Origin: Dehalococcoidia bacterium
GTDB lineage: Bacteria > Chloroflexota > Dehalococcoidia > Lucifugimonadales > UBA1123
Reading direction: 5' to 3'
DNA: 62,349 bases
Assembly: GCA_009838465.1 (NCBI GenBank)
Contig: VXRN01000040.1
Location: forward strand, 1 to 62,349
The translations under genes and the position numbers were made by a program. The notes under the pieces were generated by a model that had not been told where the DNA came from, did no database searches, and was given only the letters and a program-made list of their open reading frames with translations. This document shows positions 43,069 through 52,206 of this stretch, in pieces (position 1 is the stretch's first letter; every line of letters begins with the position of its first letter).

Positions 43069-44937
43069 GTGACGCCTACCCCCGCGTCGGGCGCGTTCCC
43101 TCTCTCACTGGAGCATAAGTTTGGCGAGGTGGTCATACCGGAGCAGCCTCAGCGCGTAGTGACCGTCGGATTCAGTGAACATGACCCTGTTCTCGCGCTT
43201 GGCGTAAATCCGGTCGCGGTTCGGGAGTGGTTCGGCGGACATCCCTACGCGACCTGGCCCTGGGCGCAGGATGAGTTGGGAGACGCCCAGCCTACCGTTC
43301 TGAATATGCCTTTCGGCGAGTTGGACTATGAGAAGATCGCGTCCCTGCGACCGGACATCGTCATAGCGACGCACTCAGGTATCACGGAGCAGGAGTACGA
43401 CCGCCTTTCGCGGATAGCTCCGACGCTGGCGCAGTCCGGGGACTACCCCGATTTCGGGATGCCCTGGCAGGAGCAGACGCGCAGCATAGGACGGGCGCTT
43501 GGACTTGCGGGCGTGGCTGAGGACGCTGTTTCGGACGTCGAGGCGAAGATAGCCTCCGCCGGAAAGCAGTTCCCGCAGTTCCGGGGCGCCACGGTTGCCT
43601 GGGCTTCTCCGGCGAGCGGACAGGGGCAATACTGGGCGGTAGGGCCGACAACGCCGCCGATGCGCTTCCTGTCGGCCATGGGATTCACCGTGTCGCCGGC
43701 TCTGGCCGATGTTGTCGGCGACAAGGACTCCGCCCAGATCAGCAGCGAACATTTGGGGCTGCTGGACGTGGACGCTCTGATATTCCAGGGCAGGTCGGAG
43801 GAAGGCGTTGAGACGTTCCGAAACGATCCGCTCTTCAGTCAGCTGGATGTGGCTCGCGAGAACCGCACGGTGTTCTTCTCCAGTACGCTGGATCCGGTGT
43901 ATGGGGCATTGAGCTTCAGCACCGTTCTGAGCCTTTCCTACGCGGAGGACGAACTGACTCCGATGCTGGCCGCCGCGGTCGCGGGTGAGGCCAACGGCAT
44001 GATGGTGTCCTCGATGGACGACGCGTTTCCCATAACAGTGCAGCACAAGTACGGCTGGACGAGCGTGGCCGAATTTCCCGAAAGGGTTCTCTCGCTGGGT
44101 TTCAATGAACACGACGCTCTCCTCGCTATTGGAGTGAAGCCAATCGCGGTTCGATACTGGTTTGGGGAAGAGCCTTACGCGGTCTTCTCCTGGGCGCAAG
44201 GGGCGCTCGGGGACACTCAGCCGGAGGTTCTACGAATGTCGGGTGGGGAGTTGGACTTCGAGAAGATCGCATCGCTGCGGCCAGATCTGATTAGCGGTGT
44301 TTACTCGGGCATCAGCGAAGATGAATACAATACTCTGACGAAAATCGCGCCAACAATTGCCCAATCCGGAGAATACATAGATTATGGAATGTCCTGGCAG
44401 GAACAGACTCGACTGATAGGACTCGCCCTGGGAAGGTTCGAGCAGGCGGACCGGATGGTATCTGAGGTGGAAGCTCAGTTCGAGGCCGTTCAGGAACGGC
44501 ATCCGGACTGGTCGGGGAAGACTGTGGTAGTGGGGGCTCCTCGGGGCGACGGTCAGTTCGCCTTCGTGGCGTCCGAAGACGCCCGTTCGAGGGTTTTCAC
44601 GTCCATGGGATTCGCTGCGCCTGAAAAGTTCGATGAGATTGCGGGAGACAGTTACTGGGGAAACATAAGCCTGGAGCAGGCGAATCTTCTGGAAGCGGAC
44701 CTGCTCGTCATCCACCAGATGCAGTGGGTGGAGGGCGGACGTGCCGCCGTGTTGGAAGACCCGATTCTGAGCCTGCTGAAAGTGGTTCAGGAAGGTCGCG
44801 TACTGTTCATCGAGGGACCGCAGGATGACGCGCTGCAATTCGGCACTGTGCTGAGCCTGGAGTACTTCCTGGACCAGATAGAGCCGCGCATAGTCGCCGC
44901 AATGGACGGCGACCCCGCGACAGAAGCCAATCCGTGA
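43069..44937 (+). CDS. tandem FecB/BtuF-like periplasmic binding protein (two domains)
   Basis: A 622-residue frame containing two class III (FecB/FepB) binding domains that repeat with a period of about 310 residues: domain 1 FPLSLEHKFGEVVIPEQPQR..LALGVNPVAVREWFGG, domain 2 FPITVQHKYGW..LLAIGVKPIAVRYWFGE. Both keep KIASLRPD, the ISGI-like SGIxxxEYxxL motif, APTxAQSG, and WQEQTRxIGxALG. It normally binds a ferric chelate or cobalamin for a FecCD permease. The true gene begins at 42754; this part follows an in-frame TAG. It overlaps the first permease by four bases (GTGA). One binding domain per chain is the rule, so the duplication is unusual. Confidence 0.85.
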   Translation: MTPTPASGAFPLSLEHKFGEVVIPEQPQRVVTVGFSEHDPVLALGVNPVAVREWFGGHPYATWPWAQDELGDAQPTVLNMPFGELDYEKIASLRPDIVIATHSGITEQEYDRLSRIAPTLAQSGDYPDFGMPWQEQTRSIGRALGLAGVAEDAVSDVEAKIASAGKQFPQFRGATVAWASPASGQGQYWAVGPTTPPMRFLSAMGFTVSPALADVVGDKDSAQISSEHLGLLDVDALIFQGRSEEGVETFRNDPLFSQLDVARENRTVFFSSTLDPVYGALSFSTVLSLSYAEDELTPMLAAAVAGEANGMMVSSMDDAFPITVQHKYGWTSVAEFPERVLSLGFNEHDALLAIGVKPIAVRYWFGEEPYAVFSWAQGALGDTQPEVLRMSGGELDFEKIASLRPDLISGVYSGISEDEYNTLTKIAPTIAQSGEYIDYGMSWQEQTRLIGLALGRFEQADRMVSEVEAQFEAVQERHPDWSGKTVVVGAPRGDGQFAFVASEDARSRVFTSMGFAAPEKFDEIAGDSYWGNISLEQANLLEADLLVIHQMQWVEGGRAAVLEDPILSLLKVVQEGRVLFIEGPQDDALQFGTVLSLEYFLDQIEPRIVAAMDGDPATEANP

Positions 44938-45953
44938 CCAAGCCGCGCGTTCACATTTCGGTGACGCGCGTGGGCGCGCTCGTGGCCGCGGCCCTCGCTC
45001 TTGCCGTGGTAACGCTTATGAGCCTGCGGATAGGATCGTTCAGCGTTTCCACGGCGGACGCGGTGAACGCCGTCTTCGACTACTCCCCGGAGTCTTATGA
45101 GGAGACGGTGGTGCGTTCGCTGCGGATTCCGCGAACGATCATTGGCATTGGAGTGGGCGCCGCGCTTGGTGTTGCGGGCGCCGCCATGCAGGCGGTCACT
45201 CGCAATCCGCTGGCGGCGCCCTCCATACTGGGGGTGAACAGCGGCGCGGCGTTCGGCGTTGTAACCGCCGTATTCTTCGCCGACTTCACCCATCCGTTCC
45301 AGTTTATTTGGTTCGCGTTCGCCGGTGGACTCGCGGCCTCCCTTGCGGTGTATGCCATCAGTTCGGCGGGACAGGGGGGAGTCTCCCCGGTCAAGCTGGT
45401 GCTGGCGGGAGTCGTGGTGTCCGCCGTGCTGGGTTCGTGGCTCACGGCGCTGTTGCTGCTGGACCAGCAGACGCTGGACATCGTGCGATTCTGGCTTGCC
45501 GGATCACTGGCGGGACGGGACATCAACGTGTTTCTCTCGGTATTGCCGTTCCTCATCGTCGGCGCGGCCTGCATGGTGACGCTCGGCAATCAGCTCAATG
45601 TTCTCAGTCTCGGTGAAGATACCGCTCGCTCGTTGGGTATGCGAACGAACAGTATGCGGGCACTCGTCATACTGCTGGTGGTTGTCCTGGCGGCCAGTTC
45701 GGTCGCGGTCGCCGGTCCCATAGCCTTTGTCGGGCTGGCGGTTCCGCACATGGTGCGAGCGGTTTCGGGCCCGGATTACCGGTGGGTTCTTGCATTCTCA
45801 CTGTGTATTGGCCCTGTTCTCCTTCTTGGCGCGGACATTTCGGGGAGGGTAGTCATTCGACCCTCTGAGGTCCAGGTGGGAATAATCACCGCGTTGGTCG
45901 GAGCGCCTTTCCTGATTTTTCTGGCTCGCCAGCGTAGGATAGCGGATCTGTGA
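44934..45953 (+). CDS. FecCD-family ABC permease, first
   Basis: A 339-residue permease with about ten helices. Signatures: RSLRIPRTIIGIGVGAALGVAGAAMQAVTRNPLAAPSILGVNSGAAFG (shown here for its RNPLAAP and GVNSGA motifs), VSPVKLVLAGV, LAGSLAGRDI, and the C-terminal GPIAFVGLAVPHMVR. It forms the channel of the Fec/Btu-type importer with the next gene. Start GTG overlaps the binding-protein stop; the end overlaps the second permease. Confidence 0.93.
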   Translation: MTKPRVHISVTRVGALVAAALALAVVTLMSLRIGSFSVSTADAVNAVFDYSPESYEETVVRSLRIPRTIIGIGVGAALGVAGAAMQAVTRNPLAAPSILGVNSGAAFGVVTAVFFADFTHPFQFIWFAFAGGLAASLAVYAISSAGQGGVSPVKLVLAGVVVSAVLGSWLTALLLLDQQTLDIVRFWLAGSLAGRDINVFLSVLPFLIVGAACMVTLGNQLNVLSLGEDTARSLGMRTNSMRALVILLVVVLAASSVAVAGPIAFVGLAVPHMVRAVSGPDYRWVLAFSLCIGPVLLLGADISGRVVIRPSEVQVGIITALVGAPFLIFLARQRRIADL

Positions 45954-47014
45954 TGATTTCCAACCCCGACTCAGTCGCTCGATACCGCCGCCCGTATATT
46001 CGGGCCGTTCGGTATGGTGGTCTAGCCTTCCGCTTCAATATGCGCGTACTCGGGATTCTGGTCGTCACCCTGCTTCTTCTGGCCTCTCTTTCGGCCTGGG
46101 CATTGACGCTGGGCAGTTTTCCGCTGTCTATCCCAGATGTGTACGCCGCGCTGATAGGGTCGGGTTCGGAAGATACGCACTTCATTGTCTTCGATCTCAG
46201 GCTGCCAAGGGTTCTGGCGGCCATCCTGGTAGGGCCGATGCTGGCGATGTCGGGAGCGATATTCCAGGGGCTGGTCCGGAACCCGCTGGTCTCGCCCGAC
46301 ATAATAGGCATAAACGCCGGGGCGGGCCTGGCCGCCGTCTTCTGGATAGTGACGGGACGGCCATTGGGACTCCTGCCGCCTGTCGCATTCACGGGCGCGC
46401 TGGCCGCGACCGTCGCCATATACGCACTGAGCTGGCGTGGACACATATCGGCGCCGCGGCTGATACTCGTGGGTGTGGGTATGAACGCCGCCCTTACTGC
46501 CGGAACGACTTTCCTGATCGTTCGGGCGGAGATATATGACGCGAGCCGCTCCGTCCAGTGGCTCACCGGCAGCGTGTATTCCAGCGACTGGGGCGATGTT
46601 CGCAATCTTGCCGTCGCGCTCGCTATCCTTGCGCCGCTGGCGCTGGCGCTGATGTGGTCTCTCCGAACGCTTCAGGTTGGAGATTTCACGGCGCGCAGCG
46701 TCGGTATGCCGCTGGAGCGGACGAGGTTGACGCTCACCGTCCTGGGCTGCGCGCTGAGCGCCCTGGCGGTGGCGACAGCCGGGCCAATCGGATTCGTAGC
46801 GCTGACGACCCCGCACGTGGCCAGGATGATAGCCGGGCCTATGAGTGGAGGCGTGTTTCTGCTCACGGGCGCGCTGGGCGCGATTCTGGTTCTGGGCGCG
46901 GACATGGTTGGTCAGCACGCGCTGCCGGTGAGTATGCCGGCGGGCGTACTTACCGCCGCCGTCGGTGCACCGTATTTCCTATTCCTGCTCTATCGGCTCA
47001 ACACGCGGTTATAG
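45950..47014 (+). CDS. FecCD-family ABC permease, second
   Basis: A 354-residue homologue of the preceding permease: LRLPRVLAAILVGPMLAMSG, GLVRNPLVSPDIIGINAGAG, RLILVGVGMNAAL, WLTGSVYSSDW and GPIGFVALTTPHVARM. The first 35 residues are an extra polar extension compared with the first copy. The GTG at 45950 overlaps the upstream stop; the ATG at 45953 is nearly equivalent. Two distinct permeases in one operon suggest a heterodimer, in step with the doubled binding and ATPase domains. Confidence 0.93.
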   Translation: MMISNPDSVARYRRPYIRAVRYGGLAFRFNMRVLGILVVTLLLLASLSAWALTLGSFPLSIPDVYAALIGSGSEDTHFIVFDLRLPRVLAAILVGPMLAMSGAIFQGLVRNPLVSPDIIGINAGAGLAAVFWIVTGRPLGLLPPVAFTGALAATVAIYALSWRGHISAPRLILVGVGMNAALTAGTTFLIVRAEIYDASRSVQWLTGSVYSSDWGDVRNLAVALAILAPLALALMWSLRTLQVGDFTARSVGMPLERTRLTLTVLGCALSALAVATAGPIGFVALTTPHVARMIAGPMSGGVFLLTGALGAILVLGADMVGQHALPVSMPAGVLTAAVGAPYFLFLLYRLNTRL

Positions 47015-47034
47015 ATGGATTATCGAGGGATATG

Positions 47035-48714
47035 ATGCCGCGTCTTGCCGCTGATGAAATTACGCTTTCCTACGGGGGAACGGGCGATGTGGTGCATGAT
47101 CTGACGCTGCGTATCCCGGAAGGGGCCGTAACATCCATCATCGGACGGAACGGATGCGGCAAGAGTACGCTGTTGCGCTCGCTTGCGCGGCTGATGGCTC
47201 CACGCAAGGGCGCGGTCCTGCTGGATGGACAGTCCATACACAGCCAGCCGACCAAAGAGATTGCAAGACGGCTGGGGCTGCTGGCGCAGAGTCCAGTCGC
47301 GCCGGAGGCGATCACGGTCGAAGACCTCGCGCGCCGAGGTCGGTATCCGCACCAGTCATTGCTTCAGCCATCTTCAGAGACAGACCGCGCCGCCGTGGAG
47401 CGCGCGCTGGATCTGGCGGGCATGACCGACCTCCGTCATCGCGCGGTTGACCAGTTATCGGGGGGGCAAAGACAGAGGGCATGGATCGCCATGGCGCTGG
47501 CCCAGGACACCCCGGTCCTGCTGCTGGACGAACCCACAACCTATTTGGACATCGCCCACCAGCAGGAAGTTCTGGCGCTGCTGCTCCGGCTGAATAGAGA
47601 GGAAGGCCGCACTATCGCGATGGTTCTGCACGATGTCAACAGCGCGGCGCAGGTCAGCGACCACGTGGTCGCGATGCGCGACGGTCGCATAGCTGCAGAG
47701 GGGTATCCGTCTGAGATACTGGACCCCTCCCACCTGGAGCAGATATTCGAGGTTGCCTGTGACCTGGTGGTACACCCACAGAGCCGGATGCCGGTCGCCA
47801 TTCCGAGAGGAGAGGCTCCGCGGTACGACGGCCTATCAGTAAACGCCGAAGGAGCCGGACTGAAAGCCGAGGGGCTTTCGGTGGGATATGATCGCCAGGC
47901 CGTAGCGAAGGACATCACGCTGTCCTTCCCGTCCAGACAGATCTCAGCCATCGTGGGGCCGAACGCCTGTGGAAAGTCAACGCTTCTGCGGTCGCTCGCC
48001 CGGCTGCTGACTCCGATGGGAGGAGCGGTATTCCTGAATGAGCGAGATATTAGCCGAGGTTCGCATCGAGACCTGGCCGTGCGCCTCTCTGTACTTGCGC
48101 AGGAAGCGTCGGCGCCGGAAGAGTTCCTGGTCAATGACCTGGTTTTCGTGGGGCGTTACCCATACCAGCGCTGGTACAGGCAGTGGAGCGGGGAGGACGA
48201 GAATGCCGTTGAGCGCGCGTTATCCGCGACCGGCGTATCCGACCTCAGGTGGCGTCCGCTGGGATCGTTGTCCGGCGGGCAGCGCCAGCGCGCCTGGCTG
48301 GCGATGGCGTTGGCGCAGCAGACTTCCGTACTGTTGCTGGATGAACCGACCACTTTCCTGGACATAGCGCACCAGACGGAGACACTGGAACTGCTCGGAG
48401 AGATGAACCGACGGGAGGGGCGAACGATAGTCATGGCTCTACATAACCTGGGGCAGGCCTGCCGCTACGCGGACTTCATCGTGGTTATGAAAGACGGCCG
48501 GATTGTCGCTGCGGGGTCTCCAGAAGAGACGATTGACGCTGAACTCGCCCGCAACGTGTTCGAACTCGATTGTGCTGTCGTTCCTGATCCTGTGAGCGGC
48601 AATCCGTTGGTCCTTCCGCCAGCCCCTGTACCACGCGATACCCAGGGAGTGAGGGATCCAGGGACTTCGCTCGATGCGCACGTTGGACAAAGGCCGGCGC
48701 AATCCAGGAGCTAA
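47035..48714 (+). CDS. tandem FecE-type ABC ATPase (two domains fused)
   Basis: A 559-residue protein with two complete FecE/BtuD-like ATPases. Domain 1 (about 1-260): Walker A GRNGCGKST, signature LSGGQRQRAWIAMAL, Walker B VLLLDEPTTYLD, H-loop MVLHDVNSA. Domain 2 (about 275-530): Walker A GPNACGKST, signature LSGGQRQRAWLAMAL, Walker B VLLLDEPTTFLD, and MALHNLGQA in the H-loop. FecE-type ATPases normally act as homodimers of a single-domain chain. The open frame extends far upstream, but GAGGG at 47025-47029 places the start at the ATG at 47035 (47032 is also possible). Confidence 0.92.
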   Translation: MPRLAADEITLSYGGTGDVVHDLTLRIPEGAVTSIIGRNGCGKSTLLRSLARLMAPRKGAVLLDGQSIHSQPTKEIARRLGLLAQSPVAPEAITVEDLARRGRYPHQSLLQPSSETDRAAVERALDLAGMTDLRHRAVDQLSGGQRQRAWIAMALAQDTPVLLLDEPTTYLDIAHQQEVLALLLRLNREEGRTIAMVLHDVNSAAQVSDHVVAMRDGRIAAEGYPSEILDPSHLEQIFEVACDLVVHPQSRMPVAIPRGEAPRYDGLSVNAEGAGLKAEGLSVGYDRQAVAKDITLSFPSRQISAIVGPNACGKSTLLRSLARLLTPMGGAVFLNERDISRGSHRDLAVRLSVLAQEASAPEEFLVNDLVFVGRYPYQRWYRQWSGEDENAVERALSATGVSDLRWRPLGSLSGGQRQRAWLAMALAQQTSVLLLDEPTTFLDIAHQTETLELLGEMNRREGRTIVMALHNLGQACRYADFIVVMKDGRIVAAGSPEETIDAELARNVFELDCAVVPDPVSGNPLVLPPAPVPRDTQGVRDPGTSLDAHVGQRPAQSRS

Positions 48715-48726
48715 AGAGGAGTGAAA

Positions 48727-49761
48727 GTGAATCGTACAGAAGACGCGCGGATGAAGATGTGTTCGCGGCTTGCGAGAGAGAGCGGCGAGGATATTGTCGG
48801 TCACGCCTTCGAGTACGACCGCATCATCATTACCGAAATGCCCAAGCCCTGGCCGCGCGACACCGACGGTGCGAGAGGTCATGCGCGGGTTCTGCATGAG
48901 TTTGCGGACCGATTCTACGACCTGAAGATGAGGGTGTACCAAGAGCATGGGCAGGAAACGGTCGCGGCGCGGGGTCTTGACGCCGTGTTACACCATGTCG
49001 CACCAGACGCCGAGTATTCTCCATCAGGGTGTGCTAGGGTCTGGCATTTGAAGCGTCCCAAAGGCCCATTCAACGCGTACCACAAGGACGAGTATCTTCT
49101 GCCGCGGAATGACGTAGCCGGGCTTTTAGAAGCGTTGCTCTTTCAGAAATCGGTCTCAAAATGGGAAAGGGCGTTGACGAATGACGCAGAGCGTGTGCGC
49201 GATCTGCTGGTATGCACTCACGGCAGCGTTGATACGTGCTGCGCGACCTTCGGATATCCGACGTACCGAAAATTGAGAAGCCTTGCAGATCGTAGTGGTG
49301 GCAAACTGCGGGTATGGCAGGCGACTCATTTTCAGTACCATCGCTTCGCGCCGGTGATACTCGATCTGCCGGAAGACCGGTACTGGGGTATGGTCGGCCC
49401 GGAACATGCGGAGGCTTTGGCGTGGCGCGATATACATCCCAAAGCGCTGCGCGACCGCTATATCGGATGGGCGGGCGTAGAGCGGGAGTTCGCGCAGGCG
49501 GCGGAGCGGGCCGCGTTTATGAGGGAAGGCTGGAAGTGGGTTTCTTACCGCAAATCGGCCCAAATGATTCGAATAGAGGAGACAGGGGCGCAAGCACAGG
49601 TCGAGATTGACTTTACTTCGCCGGATGGAAGATTTATCGGAAGATACGTGGCTGAGGTCACGGTCCCCGGCCAGATTCCTGGCCTGATGGGTTGCCTGAG
49701 TCCCGGTGAATCGATTGACGCGCCACAGTACGAAGTTACGAGCATCGAGTTGGTTACCTAG
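48727..49761 (+). CDS. sucrase/ferredoxin-like (thioredoxin-fold 2Fe-2S) protein
   Basis: A 344-residue member of the sucrase/ferredoxin-like family. The diagnostic block is VCTHGSVDTCCATFG, supplying Cys ligands in a thioredoxin-like ferredoxin fold, followed by RVWQATHFQYHRFAPVILDLPEDRYWG and EHAEALAWRD. Members are often found in siderophore loci of actinobacteria and are thought to reduce imported ferric chelates. As the last gene after binding protein, permeases and ATPase it would be the cytosolic release step. A GTG at 48721 is possible, but the GTG at 48727 is better spaced from GGAG at 48718-48721. Confidence 0.82.
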   Translation: MNRTEDARMKMCSRLARESGEDIVGHAFEYDRIIITEMPKPWPRDTDGARGHARVLHEFADRFYDLKMRVYQEHGQETVAARGLDAVLHHVAPDAEYSPSGCARVWHLKRPKGPFNAYHKDEYLLPRNDVAGLLEALLFQKSVSKWERALTNDAERVRDLLVCTHGSVDTCCATFGYPTYRKLRSLADRSGGKLRVWQATHFQYHRFAPVILDLPEDRYWGMVGPEHAEALAWRDIHPKALRDRYIGWAGVEREFAQAAERAAFMREGWKWVSYRKSAQMIRIEETGAQAQVEIDFTSPDGRFIGRYVAEVTVPGQIPGLMGCLSPGESIDAPQYEVTSIELVT

Positions 49762-49915
49762 TGCCGCTAATACGAATTGCACTTTACTTCGGTGCAATAG
49801 GGGGTCGATAAATCCGGTTTTTCTGCAAGGACTCTCCGCTCCCTTTACTTTACCTAATGACTATAGGACGAACCGTGCTACTCCGTTCCGTCCCAGGCAC
49901 TGATTCCAACCAGCC
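49762..49915. other. intergenic stretch with nothing recognised
   Basis: About 150 bp between the ferredoxin-like gene and the acetyltransferase relic. No promoter, repeat or terminator is convincing; together with the relic it forms the 490-bp gap before the inositol synthase gene. Confidence 0.4.
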
Positions 49916-50190
49916 CTAGCTGACGCTCCATGAACTGGCATACGCTACCAGACCCAGCTTGCGAGCAACTGCCAGAGAGGCACCATTGGACCACGACGTA
50001 CTGTACAGCGGGACGCGGCCAGAGGCTCGAACTGCGTTTGCCCACGCCGCCGTAACTCGCGTTCCAAGTCCCTGTCCGCGATACGCCTCTGCCGTTTCGA
50101 GCCCGGCTTCGGCTACTGAGTCGGAGCGTCGTGCGCAGAAGCAGACGCTCACAGCGTATCCATCCTATGTCATCTCTACCCGCTCGCGGG
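49916..50190 (-). pseudogene. GNAT (FR47-like) acetyltransferase relic
   Basis: Minus strand reads DGYAVSVCFCARRSDSVAEA, then GLETAEAYRGQGLGTRVTAA (the acetyl-CoA-binding RGxGxG motif) and VPLYSTSWSNGASLAVARKL. This is the C-terminal half of a GNAT protein. A TAG precedes DGYAV and the N-terminal half is not found, so the gene is truncated or decayed. A GTG at 50152 would give 78 residues. Confidence 0.6.
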
Positions 50191-50250
50191 TCAGTCACGG
50201 CTGGATGCAGCACATCCCAGGAGTCAGCTTTCAAGGCTCCTTTGTGTACG

Positions 50251-51762
50251 CTATGCGCGTGAAGAGTAGTATTCCACGCCTAGATGGGTGATCTGGTCCT
50301 CTCCCATCAGCCAGCGCAGGGTGTTCTTCAGCTTGGTCTGCTGAATGAACAGATCGTGCTCGGGATATACGGTCGGGGCGTGCTGCGGACTCTTGAAGTA
50401 GAAGGACAGCCACTCTTGAATTCCAGCCAGTCCCGCGCGCTGTGCGAGGTCCATGAACAAAACGAGGTCCAGTACCAGGGGGGCCGCCAGTATTGAGTCC
50501 GAACACAGGAAGTTGACCTTGAGCTGCATACGGTGGCCCAACCAGCCGAAGAGGTCGATGTTGTCCCACCCCTCCTTGTTGTCGCCTCTCGGAGGATAGT
50601 AATTGATCCGCACCTTGTGGTAGGCGTCCGAGTATAGATCGGGGTACATGTCCGGCTGAAGAATATACTCGAGGACACCGAGCTTGGACTCCTCTTTGGT
50701 CCTGAAGTTCTCGGGTTCGTCCAGGACTTCGCCGTCGCGGTTTCCCAGTATGTTGGTTGAGAACCAACCGTCCATACCCAGCATCCTGGCCTTCAGCATC
50801 GGTCCGATTACGGTCTTGACGAGTGTCTGGCCAGTCTTGAAGTCCTTGCCGCAAATGGGCACGCCCTGGCCCTCGGCCAGACTCTCCAGTGCCGGAATGT
50901 CCGCTGTGAGGTTGGGAGCGCCGTTGACAAAGGGGACGCCTTCCATCAGCGCCGCACACGCATACACCATCGAAGGTGGAAGGGATTCGTCGTTGTCGTG
51001 AAGACCTCCAACGAAATTTTCGATGTCCTGGTGCACCTCGGTCTCGGTAATGAATTTTTCGGTAGAAGCGCACCAGACCATGACCAGCCGGTCGCAGTCG
51101 TTTTCCTCCTTGAAGCGACGAATGTCGTCCCGTACCGACTCTACCGAGGCGAGCTTCGAGGCTGGTGACTTGACGTTGGAACCATCAATGCGCTTGACAT
51201 AGTCGTTGTCGAATACGGCGGGCATCGGCCTGATCGACTTCAGGAAGTCGGCGACAGGTTCTATCTCCTCATAGCGATCGAGCACACCACCCTTGACCGC
51301 GGCATCGTATGCATTGTCGGGGATGGGGTCCCATGCGCCAAAGACGAGTTGGTCGAGTTCCGCCAGCGGAACGAAGTCCCGTATGAGCGGCGTGCGCCCG
51401 TCAGTCCGCTTTCCCAGGCGGATCGTCGCAAGTTGAGCAAGTGATCCCACCGGCTGCCTGTTGCCACGCCGGACATGCTCCACTCCGGCGATGAATGTTG
51501 ATGACACAGCTCCGAGCCCCACGAGCAACACTCCCAGTTTCCCATTCGCCGGCCTAATGTCGGGGGCGGAAGGCGCTACGAAATCCGCGGGGTCGAGCCT
51601 GATCCCCTGCCGGGCAGCGAGCAGCATGAGTCTCTCATACCACTGCGACGGTATCCTCCCTGTCCTTGCCCAGTGCTGGACGGTGCTCTGGCGTTTTCCC
51701 AGAAGTGCGGCCAGCGCGGACTGGCCACCGAATCGGTCAATGATCTTTCTTGCATTGTTCAC
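50251..51762 (-). CDS. myo-inositol-1-phosphate synthase with N-terminal helix-turn-helix domain
   Basis: A 503-residue fusion. Residues 1-60 (IIDRFGGQSALAALLGKRQS, then TVQHWARTGRIPSQW) form a Cro/YdaS-like helix-turn-helix. Residues about 75-503 are an inositol-3-phosphate synthase: NAD-binding GVLLVGLGAVSSTF, VKSPASKLASVES, the DRLVMVWCASTE strand, PICGKDFKTGQTLVKTVIGPMLKAR with the active-site Lys, and LGNRDGEVLDEP. It converts glucose-6-phosphate to inositol phosphate, used for phosphatidylinositol lipids or inositol cofactors. Start GTG follows CGGGGGATC. A perfect 17-bp palindrome lies 38 bases upstream, suggesting autoregulation through the HTH domain. Confidence 0.85.
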   Translation of the reverse strand: MNNARKIIDRFGGQSALAALLGKRQSTVQHWARTGRIPSQWYERLMLLAARQGIRLDPADFVAPSAPDIRPANGKLGVLLVGLGAVSSTFIAGVEHVRRGNRQPVGSLAQLATIRLGKRTDGRTPLIRDFVPLAELDQLVFGAWDPIPDNAYDAAVKGGVLDRYEEIEPVADFLKSIRPMPAVFDNDYVKRIDGSNVKSPASKLASVESVRDDIRRFKEENDCDRLVMVWCASTEKFITETEVHQDIENFVGGLHDNDESLPPSMVYACAALMEGVPFVNGAPNLTADIPALESLAEGQGVPICGKDFKTGQTLVKTVIGPMLKARMLGMDGWFSTNILGNRDGEVLDEPENFRTKEESKLGVLEYILQPDMYPDLYSDAYHKVRINYYPPRGDNKEGWDNIDLFGWLGHRMQLKVNFLCSDSILAAPLVLDLVLFMDLAQRAGLAGIQEWLSFYFKSPQHAPTVYPEHDLFIQQTKLKNTLRWLMGEDQITHLGVEYYSSRA

Positions 51763-51800
51763 GTTAGGATCCCCCGAACCTTGTTCATCTCGATGAAGGC

Positions 51801-51817
51801 TAACGATATTATCGTTA
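51801..51817. promoter_or_regulatory. 17-bp perfect palindrome upstream of the HTH-inositol synthase gene
   Basis: TAACGATA (51801-51808), central T, TATCGTTA (51810-51817). On the minus strand a TTGACA hexamer lies immediately upstream of it (51823-51828), so a bound protein would sit in the spacer of a possible promoter, although no good -10 is seen. The likely ligand is the HTH domain encoded just downstream. Confidence 0.65.
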
Positions 51818-51847
51818 AAATGTCAAGAGATCTCCACGCTAAGGCCG

Positions 51848-52147
51848 GGGCAATCGCAATCTAAACTTCAGTCTGTGCATAAATCCGGTTCATAGGTACG
51901 GGCAGATCGCCGGATTCCTGATACTGGTGACCAGTTTCTGTCTGAACTGGTCGAAAACTGGTACCAGTTTTTGAGGGAGAAACTGGTTGGAACTGGTCGG
52001 CTTCAACCAGTTTAGACCAGTTTTCGCCGGTTATGGACGTTTCTGGTGTAGCCGGTCTTCTGGCATATACGCCATTTATGGTTCTCTCGCTTTCCTCTTG
52101 CGCTGTACGTCCGCTGAACATGAATATATGATAGCACATAACAGAAC
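51848..52147 (-). repeat. dispersed repeat, copy B, with AACTGGT heptamer array
   Basis: About 300 bp, homologous in inverted orientation to 20336-20610. On the minus strand: TGCTATCAT, ATG six bases later (52121), GCGTATATG, CACCAGAAACG, then the array. On the plus strand AACTGGT is at 51945, 51956, 51981 and 51991, and ACCAGTT at 51930, 51963, 52006 and 52016: eight perfect copies in 93 bp, many 10-11 bp apart. Here the short frame (MCYHIFMFSGRTAQEESERT..) stays open through the array for 92 codons (51861-52139). Same family as copy A; function unknown. Confidence 0.75.
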
Positions 52148-52206
52148 TATTGTACCATAGTGTATGCGCGAATCAGATGCTCAGAGCGTCAAAACCGAAG
52201 GGCTGT

